Shown here: in pieces, positions 13,500 to 17,729 of the stretch | Layout: every line of letters begins with the position of its first letter | Numbering within the stretch: position 1 is the stretch's first letter | Source: UBA9547 sp043769845 | Lineage (GTDB): Bacteria > Bacteroidota > Bacteroidia > Cytophagales > UBA9547 | Direction: 5' to 3' | DNA: 17,729 bases | Assembly (NCBI GenBank): GCA_043769845.1 | Contig: JAYVIX010000202.1 | Coordinates: forward strand, 1 to 17,729 | Translations under genes and position numbers: made by a program | Notes under the pieces: model-generated | The model's input: the letters and a program-made list of their open reading frames with translations, nothing else | Databases searched by the model: none | What the model was told of the DNA's origin: nothing

Positions 13500-15149
13500 A
13501 TGTTGCAAAAGCTCTCTATTCAGAATTACATACTCATCAAAGAACTTGAAATCGTGCCAGATAAAGGCATGAACATCATTACGGGCGAAACGGGTGCAGG
13601 AAAATCGATCTTACTTGGCGCTATCGGACTTTTGATGGGACAACGTGCCGACTCGAAAACACTCTATAAAGAAGGTGAAAAATGCATCATCGAAGGGCAA
13701 TTTCAAATTCAGAACGATTTTTTGAAATCCTATTTTGCCGAAAACGATTTGGACTTCGAAAACCCTTGCATCGTTCGCAGAGAAATAAGTGCCGCTGGAA
13801 AATCACGCGCTTTTGTGAATGACACGCCTGTCAACCTCGACCAGTTGGATACTATCGTGAGCGAATTGATGGACGTACATTCGCAACACGAAACCATTCT
13901 ACTGAAAAAACAAAATTACCAAATTCAGTTATTAGACGATTTCGCTCAGAATGCTGATTTGAAAACCACGTTTCAGCACCAATATTCTGCTTTCAAAAAA
14001 GCCGACAAACAGTATCAAGAATTGCTCGCAAGTGCCAAAGCGAGCGCCAAAGAACTGGATTATGTGAGCTTTATTGTAAAAGAATTGGATGAAGCAAAAC
14101 TGGAAGCTGGCGAACAAGAAAAACTGGAAGAAGAACAAAGTTTGCTCGAAAACGCGAGTGAAATAAAAGAGAAACTTGCTCAAGCACAAGGCCTTATGGA
14201 TGGCGAGGAGTTTTCGATTCTCTCTGCAGTACAATCTTTATCCAACATTTTCGACCATCTGGCAGTTTTTTCGCCAGAATATAGGCCTCATAAAGACAAG
14301 CTCACCAGCATTCGTTTCGACCTGCGCGACCTAAATCGCGAGATTGAAACTTTTGCCGACAAAACCAGCATCAATCCTGCTAGATTATTTGAAGTGCAAG
14401 AACGTTTAAGTTTGATTTACAAACTCCAACGCAAACATGGCGTTTCGACAATTGCCGAACTTGAAAGTATTCATGAAGAATTCAGCAACAAACTATCGTT
14501 TATCTCCAATTCGGACGAAGCGGTAGAAAATGCCAAACAAGCCTTGGATACTGCCGAAAAAAAGCTTTTAGAAACTGGAAAGTTGCTTTCTGATAGCAGA
14601 AAAAAAACGATTCCTATTTTTGAAAAACTAGCGACTGAGCAATTGGCTTTGCTAGGAATGCCAAATGCTACATTTCAAATACAACTAACGCCATCAGCCC
14701 CAAGCAACGAAGGTTTGGACAAAGCCACCTTCCTGTTTAGTGCCAATAAAGGCTTAGCTCCCAAACCGATGGCTGATGTAGCTTCGGGCGGAGAATTTTC
14801 TCGTTTGATGTTGGTTATCAAATACTTATTAGCTGGCAAAAAACAAATGCCGACAATCATTTTTGACGAAATCGATACTGGAGTTTCGGGCGAAGTGGCC
14901 AACAACATGGCTGAACTTATCGAAGAAATGTCGCAACGGCACCAGGTTTTTACGATTACTCATTTGCCCCAAATGGCTTCCAAAGGTTCGGCACATTTCT
15001 TCGTCTACAAAGACGAAAGTGAGCAAAAAACAATTAGCCACATCAGAAAACTGAAACAAGAAGAGCGCGTGCAAGAAATCGCCAAAATGATTGGTGGCAA
15101 ATCGCCAAGCGAATCGGCCTTGAGAAGTGCGAAGGAGTTGTTGGGTTAG
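13500..15149 (+). CDS. recN: DNA repair protein RecN
   Basis: A 549-residue SMC-like ATPase of normal RecN length. It acts in the cytoplasm on double-strand breaks, where it helps tether DNA ends during recombinational repair with RecA. Motifs: N-terminal MLQKLSIQNYILIKELEIVP, Walker A GETGAGKS (residues 29-36), Q-loop SQHET region near 127, a coiled-coil middle (about 150-380, long Glu/Lys/Leu heptads), ABC signature ASGGEFSR (428-435), Walker B FDEIDTGVSG (D456, E457), and the H-loop ITHLPQMA. The start is ATG, with no Shine-Dalgarno site. It ends the plus-strand run and is convergent with the glycosyltransferase gene. No SOS-type box is recognised upstream, which is unsurprising because Bacteroidota boxes are poorly defined. 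Confidence 0.96.
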   Translation: MLQKLSIQNYILIKELEIVPDKGMNIITGETGAGKSILLGAIGLLMGQRADSKTLYKEGEKCIIEGQFQIQNDFLKSYFAENDLDFENPCIVRREISAAGKSRAFVNDTPVNLDQLDTIVSELMDVHSQHETILLKKQNYQIQLLDDFAQNADLKTTFQHQYSAFKKADKQYQELLASAKASAKELDYVSFIVKELDEAKLEAGEQEKLEEEQSLLENASEIKEKLAQAQGLMDGEEFSILSAVQSLSNIFDHLAVFSPEYRPHKDKLTSIRFDLRDLNREIETFADKTSINPARLFEVQERLSLIYKLQRKHGVSTIAELESIHEEFSNKLSFISNSDEAVENAKQALDTAEKKLLETGKLLSDSRKKTIPIFEKLATEQLALLGMPNATFQIQLTPSAPSNEGLDKATFLFSANKGLAPKPMADVASGGEFSRLMLVIKYLLAGKKQMPTIIFDEIDTGVSGEVANNMAELIEEMSQRHQVFTITHLPQMASKGSAHFFVYKDESEQKTISHIRKLKQEERVQEIAKMIGGKSPSESALRSAKELLG

Positions 15150-15156
15150 TCTTATC

Positions 15157-15212
15157 GGTCAGCACCATAGGTCAGACCGATACACAATAGGGTACTGACC
15201 TTCGATCTGACC
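15157..15212. repeat. Nested GGTCAG/CTGACC inverted repeat between convergent genes
   Basis: GGTCAG at 15157-15162 and 15170-15175 are mirrored by CTGACC at 15195-15200 and 15207-15212. The outer and inner pairs form two nested stems separated by internal loops of 7 and 6 bases, with a 19-base apical loop. An ATCGGT/ACCGAT pair (15155/15175) offers an alternative fold. It sits directly between the recN stop and the glycosyltransferase stop, so a bidirectional transcription end is plausible, although no adjoining T-run follows directly (a TTTTT lies later at 15233). Confidence 0.6.
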
Positions 15213-15220
15213 AGAAAACA

Positions 15221-16339
15221 TCATGAAAGTGCGTTTTTAATTAACTGAACATGCTTTTCGGCAGTTATGCTCCAATCGTATTGTTTAATCCAACCTTTAG
15301 CAATGAAGGATTTACTTTTTTTAAAGATCTCATTTGCCAACAAGCTGCCCAAAACAGTACTAAGAGATTCGGGAATTTTGGGATCGAAATAAAAAACGGC
15401 ATCGCCACATACTTCGGGCATACTCGCCATATTGGAACACAATACAGGACAACCACAGGCCATCGCTTCCAAAGGCGGAAGGCCAAAACCTTCGTACAAA
15501 GAAGGAAAAACAAACAAAGACGCTGCCGAATAAAGTGTGGGCAAATCTTCATCGTCCACAAAACCCGTGAACGTGACCAAATGCTGTAAATGGTTCGCTG
15601 CGATATAATCCATCACTTCGTTATCGCCAATACGGAAACCTTCTTTTTTGCCCACAAAAACAATTTTGTGATCGTGTAGTTGATTCTTAGCCTCCAAAGT
15701 TTGGACTGCTTTCACCAACGCAATTGCATTTTTGTTATGCTTCAAGTTGCCTACAAAAAGCAAATAGTGATCAGGAAGATTGTATTTAGTTCGTACGTTT
15801 TGCAAATGCGAAACCCGTAAATCAGGTCTGAATGTTGCCGTATCTACGCCTATATGAATGGGAATTATTTTGCCTTTATCAACATTTGGAAAGTAGTTCG
15901 CAATTTCATTCTTGGTAAAATCTGAGACTGTTATTATTCTGTCGGCAACCCTTAACGTGTTAGAAATAACCAATTGGGCATACAGTTTTTGCACCAAACT
16001 CAACTTGTCGAAATGGGCGAAATGATACATGTCATGTACGGTTGCCAATTTGAGTTTGGCACTCACTGGCCACAATGGATAATTGAAATGAGGCGTCCAG
16101 AAAACATCCGCACGGCCTATTTTTTTCGAAAAACCCAATAATTCTTTGGGAGAGTAAACGGAAATATTTGAATGAATTATTTTACATTCAAATATTTCCA
16201 GCATTTCTTTATCACCAATCAATGTCAGATCAAATTCTTGGTTGAGGTACGGAATTAGGTTCCTGATATAAACTCCAATACCCGAATGCCTCACCATGCG
16301 GGCATCCAATACGAGAGAAGGCTTTTTGTGCATGTGCAT
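15221..16339 (-). CDS. GT4-family glycosyltransferase
   Basis: A 372-residue GT-B fold glycosyltransferase of family GT4, predicted to transfer a sugar from a nucleotide-sugar to a growing surface polysaccharide at the cytoplasmic membrane face. N-domain: LVLDARMVRHSGIGVYIRNL (residues about 9-28) with the donor/acceptor GIGVY loop. The middle of the protein has ITVSDFTKNEI (about residue 135) and LFVGNLKHNKN. C-domain: TGFVDDEDLPTLYSAA and the E-x7-E motif YEGFGLPPLEAMACG (E283 and E291). No signal peptide or membrane segment. ATG 16339 and ATG 16333 are both usable. It is divergent from the ABC exporter ATPase, and its promoter lies in the left 68-bp repeat, so it belongs to a polysaccharide export locus continuing rightward. 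Confidence 0.92.
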   Translation of the reverse strand: MHMHKKPSLVLDARMVRHSGIGVYIRNLIPYLNQEFDLTLIGDKEMLEIFECKIIHSNISVYSPKELLGFSKKIGRADVFWTPHFNYPLWPVSAKLKLATVHDMYHFAHFDKLSLVQKLYAQLVISNTLRVADRIITVSDFTKNEIANYFPNVDKGKIIPIHIGVDTATFRPDLRVSHLQNVRTKYNLPDHYLLFVGNLKHNKNAIALVKAVQTLEAKNQLHDHKIVFVGKKEGFRIGDNEVMDYIAANHLQHLVTFTGFVDDEDLPTLYSAASLFVFPSLYEGFGLPPLEAMACGCPVLCSNMASMPEVCGDAVFYFDPKIPESLSTVLGSLLANEIFKKSKSFIAKGWIKQYDWSITAEKHVQLIKNALS

Positions 16340-16344
16340 AATTA

Positions 16345-16352
16345 CAAAAGTA
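16345..16352 (-). promoter_or_regulatory. -7 box of the glycosyltransferase gene in the left repeat
   Basis: On the minus strand TACTTTTG is a perfect TAnnTTTG match, ending five bases before the ATG at 16339, so the transcript would be nearly leaderless or use ATG 16333. No good upstream TTTG is seen. The same box recurs in the right copy (17438-17445), where it would point back into the toxin gene. Confidence 0.5.
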
Positions 16353-16358
16353 TATTGT

Positions 16359-16366
16359 TAATTTCG
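16359..16366 (+). promoter_or_regulatory. Plus-strand -7-like box, left copy
   Basis: TAATTTCG differs from TAnnTTTG at one base, the same substitution seen in the promoter at 9174. In the left repeat it would read into the toxin-antitoxin genes; its twin at 17452-17459 would read into the ABC gene, starting transcription about 15 bases before the GTG. No clear -33 element is present in either copy. Confidence 0.4.
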
Positions 16367-16385
16367 CATCCAGAAAATAAGAAGC

Positions 16386-16436
16386 GTGTCCGACAAAGCA
16401 ATAATAGCATTTGTGACATTTTTCAGTCCGAATTGA
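16386..16436 (+). pseudogene. Severed 5' end of the ABC ATPase gene, now a 16-codon ORF
   Basis: GTG TCC GAC AAA GCA ATA ATA matches the first seven codons of the ABC gene at 17479. The frame then enters cassette DNA and stops at TGA 16434-16436 after nine more codons. It lies ten bases before the MMDKK start codon (16447 second ATG), so if the inherited promoter and start codon are used, this 16-residue peptide would be translated as a leader for the cassette genes. Confidence 0.7.
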
Positions 16437-16443
16437 AACACAA

Positions 16444-16749
16444 ATGATGGATAAGAAATTTGAAATAAACGAGGCCGAACTCAAAAAAAAGCTCAAACTG
16501 ACGGTTTGGGATTTGGATGTGAGTGCAGACGAATGTTTAGACATTTTTCTTGAAAAAAAAGAACAAAAAGGACTGCCTAGAACCCAATTAATCGCCAAAC
16601 TGCTGAACACATTCAGCTGGTACAGCCTGCTAAAACTTCTGGGAGCAGAACAGGCAAAATCAATGCTGCAAGACGAAATTATTTGCCAACTCTTTCCGCC
16701 ACAGCTCAAACGCAATTACCAAGATGCAAAGCGAATTTTATCTGCATAA
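16444..16749 (+). CDS. Putative antitoxin partner of AbiEii-type toxin
   Basis: A 101-residue protein, all-helical in appearance, with ELKKKLKLTVWDLDVSADEC near the start and RTQLIAKLLNTFSWYSLLKL in the middle, ending LFPPQLKRNYQDAKRILSA. It is not an AbiEi-like antitoxin: no winged-helix start and half the length. Its 3' end overlaps the toxin ATG by 26 bases, a strongly coupled arrangement usual for antitoxin-first toxin-antitoxin pairs. Similar small proteins beside AbiEii-type toxins seem familiar from Bacteroidota, but I cannot name a family. ATG 16444 is followed directly by a second ATG at 16447. The antitoxin role is inferred from position. Confidence 0.7.
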   Translation: MMDKKFEINEAELKKKLKLTVWDLDVSADECLDIFLEKKEQKGLPRTQLIAKLLNTFSWYSLLKLLGAEQAKSMLQDEIICQLFPPQLKRNYQDAKRILSA

Positions 16750-17413
16750 GCTGTATCCGCTACAAGATGCCGTCTTGATAATTGTTTCTGAACTAAAAAG
16801 CAAATTCTATCTGACAGGCGGCACTGTGGTGAGCCGATTTATGACCAATCATCGTTTTTCTGACGATTTAGACTTTTTCCTAAACGCAGACCCTCATTTT
16901 CTGGATGAAACAAAACGTATTTACACAGCTCTCTATTCGGTTTATAAAGATCAATTAGAATTGACACTACAATCCGAAACCTTTTGCAGAATGATGCTGG
17001 ACGTGGAGGGTATTATCCTAAAGCTTGATTTTGTAAACGATGTGGCATTTCACGTAGGCGACTTTTGGGGAAACGAACACTATTTTCGGCTCGACAATCC
17101 GACCAATATTCTCAGCAACAAAATCAGTGCCTTGCAACGAAATGCCGCAAAAGACATTTCAGACATTCTATATCTTTCTTTTACACACGATTTTAACTGG
17201 ATGCAGATAATTGAAGATGCCCAAAAGAAAGACACATGGGTAAATGAAATTGAAGTAGCAACAGGCCTCAATCAGTTCGATATCAATACATTAGAAACCG
17301 TAAAATGGACAAGCAAACAAGATTTGTCTTTTTTTAGCCAAAGCCTTCGTACCATCGCCAAAGAGATATTAATGGGAGCCGACAATTCCCTGAAAGGTAC
17401 TAAACAGTCTTAA
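16724..17413 (+). CDS. AbiEii/AbiGii-type nucleotidyltransferase toxin
   Basis: A 229-residue member of the AbiEii/MenT-like DNA polymerase-beta superfamily nucleotidyltransferases. Motifs: LTGGTVVSRF (residues 30-39, GG motif), HRFSDDLDFF (43-52) with catalytic D48 and D50, the third acid D102 in ILKLDFVND, and the helical signature SNKISALQRNAAKDISDILY (131-150). Relatives in AbiE/MenT systems add nucleotides to tRNA or other RNA and cause growth arrest or abortive phage defence when not neutralised. All residues seem intact, so it should be active. The 26-bp overlap with the upstream gene and the target-sparing repeats around the pair fit a selfish or defensive cassette. The family is sure; substrate and phenotype are not. 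Confidence 0.88.
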   Translation: MQSEFYLHKLYPLQDAVLIIVSELKSKFYLTGGTVVSRFMTNHRFSDDLDFFLNADPHFLDETKRIYTALYSVYKDQLELTLQSETFCRMMLDVEGIILKLDFVNDVAFHVGDFWGNEHYFRLDNPTNILSNKISALQRNAAKDISDILYLSFTHDFNWMQIIEDAQKKDTWVNEIEVATGLNQFDINTLETVKWTSKQDLSFFSQSLRTIAKEILMGADNSLKGTKQS

Positions 17414-17432
17414 GCAATCACCTAAACTCGAC

Positions 17433-17500
17433 AATTACAAAAGTATATTGTTAATTTCGCATCCAGAAAACAAGAAGCGTGTCCGACAAAGCAATAATAG
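17433..17500 (+). repeat. 68-bp direct repeat, right copy
   Basis: The counterpart of 16340-16407 with one difference (C at 17471). On its left side it meets cassette DNA 19 bases after the toxin stop codon; on its right side the sequence continues without a break into the ABC ATPase gene. It supplies that gene's GTG start and the only promoter-like box near it. Confidence 0.95.
17452..17459 (+). promoter_or_regulatory. -7-like box for the ABC ATPase gene, right copy
   Basis: TAATTTCG lies 19 bases before the GTG start and matches TAnnTTTG at all but one informative base. It is an exact copy of the box at 16359, so the promoter appears to have been carried along in the duplication. The upstream -33 element is not recognisable. 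Confidence 0.4.
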
Positions 17501-17729
17501 TTTCCGACCTCCACAAACGATATGACCTAGGCAGCATCAACTCTGGGACAGTAAAAGATGACCTGAAAATATGGTGGTCGAGAATGAGAGGCCAAGAAGA
17601 CCCCACCAAAGTCATAGGCGAAAGCAAAACCGGCAAAGAATACTGGGCTTTAAAAGGTGTAGATTTTGAAATCAAAAAAGGGGAATCTGTCGGAATCATT
17701 GGAAAAAATGGGGCCGGAAAATCGACCTT
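17479..17729 (+). CDS. Wzt-like polysaccharide ABC exporter ATPase (5' part)
   Basis: An incomplete gene: it starts at GTG 17479 and runs past the end of the window (about 83 codons seen). The translation SDKAIIVSDLHKRYDLG, then SGTVKDDLKIWWSRMRGQED, YWALKGVDFEIKKGESVGII and Walker A GKNGAGKST is typical of Wzt/TagH-class ATPases that export O-antigen, capsule or teichoic-acid-like polymers; the WW-x-x-x-RG-x-EDP insert is characteristic of Bacteroidota members. An in-frame TAA eight codons upstream leaves GTG as the only sensible start, a choice supported by the duplicated copy. It pairs with the divergent glycosyltransferase as part of a surface polysaccharide locus. Its 5' end lies in the right 68-bp repeat. 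Confidence 0.93.
   Translation, partial: MSDKAIIVSDLHKRYDLGSINSGTVKDDLKIWWSRMRGQEDPTKVIGESKTGKEYWALKGVDFEIKKGESVGIIGKNGAGKST

Larger units (their letters stand above)
16340..16407 (+). repeat. 68-bp direct repeat, left copy
   Basis: Matches 17433-17500 at 67 of 68 positions (T at 16378 against C at 17471). It contains the glycosyltransferase/ABC intergenic region and the first 22 bases of the ABC ATPase gene (GTG at 16386). Identity ends abruptly on both sides: at 16339 it meets the glycosyltransferase start codon, and at 16408 it meets cassette DNA. Confidence 0.95.
16340..17500 (+). mobile_element. Putative target-sparing toxin-antitoxin cassette
   Basis: A 1025-bp unit (16408-17432) holding two overlapping genes, an AbiEii-type nucleotidyltransferase and a small partner, is bracketed by 68-bp near-identical direct repeats. 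The left repeat ends with the severed first seven codons of the ABC ATPase gene; the right repeat carries the same bases joined to the intact gene. The simplest reading is insertion of [cassette + one repeat] at a unique site, with the duplicated intergenic region and start codon preserving both flanking genes. I see no terminal inverted repeats, integrase or transposase, so it would have to move in trans or by homologous/illegitimate recombination. The mobility is inference; the duplication is directly visible. Confidence 0.6.

Noticed and set aside
16230..16715. Minus-strand 161-codon frame running across the left repeat and the antitoxin gene
   Set aside because: It spans the insertion junction and two real genes on other frames, and is rich in Ser, Cys and Phe; no family recognised.
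16340..17500. Ordinary insertion-sequence target-site duplication
   Set aside because: At 68 bp it is far longer than usual IS duplications, and there is no transposase gene and no terminal inverted repeat inside 16408-17432.
17451..17699. Minus-strand frame at the right end
   Set aside because: Antisense to the clear ABC ATPase sequence with an intact Walker A motif.
1..17729. tRNA, rRNA or CRISPR array
   Set aside because: No cloverleaf-like or rRNA sequence and no series of regularly spaced 25-40 base repeats was seen; the only short repeats are the 7/14-base tracts.

Overview
The window looks like a chromosomal segment of a Bacteroidota (Cytophagia/Flavobacteriia-like) bacterium. The evidence is the AT-rich coding style, start sites without Shine-Dalgarno sequences, promoters of the Bacteroidota type (TTTG-N19-TAnnTTTG before the first gene; TTG-N19-TACTTTCG before the gene at 9200), a huge soluble PAS/GAF hybrid sensor kinase, and family membership (DUF3108 protein, PA0069-type radical SAM protein, Wzt-like ABC ATPase with the WW-x-x-x-RG-x-EDP insert seen in this phylum).

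Layout. 1-918: promoter and a secreted/envelope DUF3108 protein. 919-1486: a decayed stretch holding a 3' remnant of an IS1-family transposase (minus strand) and an unidentified ORF remnant facing it. 1487-9004, all minus strand and possibly one transcription unit: a secreted protein of unknown function, a 1485-residue hybrid histidine kinase (six PAS, GAF, HisKA, HATPase, REC, HPt), a stand-alone receiver protein one base behind it, a small conserved protein and a PhnP-like metallo-beta-lactamase-fold hydrolase. 9151-9842: a two-gene unit, a small protein followed by a retropepsin-like aspartic protease that is frameshifted exactly inside its catalytic DTG motif. 9856-10914: radical SAM protein (minus). 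11057-15149: a plus-strand run of an NAD-dependent epimerase-like protein, a secreted serine hydrolase of the beta-lactamase fold, a small conserved protein and RecN. 15157-15212: a nested inverted repeat between convergent genes. 15221-17729: the edge of a surface-polysaccharide locus, a GT4 glycosyltransferase (minus) divergent from a Wzt-like ABC exporter ATPase (plus, runs off the window).

The most striking structure lies between those last two genes. A two-gene module (small protein of about 100 residues plus an AbiEii/MenT-type nucleotidyltransferase toxin) is bracketed by two 68-bp direct repeats that differ at one base. The repeat is the glycosyltransferase/ABC intergenic region together with the first 22 bases of the ABC gene. 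The module therefore sits inside the start of the ABC gene, but a duplicated copy of the promoter region and start codon rebuilds an intact ABC gene downstream. It looks like a toxin-antitoxin cassette that inserted while sparing its target, with no recombinase of its own in the interval.

A second theme is short repeats with 7- or 14-base phasing (AATTAAC x4 at 2549; ACTTTG motifs at 959 and 11032; TAGTCAATAG-type at 12146 and 13468). One of these lies in frame inside the serine hydrolase. A separate palindrome-bearing insert lies in frame inside the epimerase-like gene.
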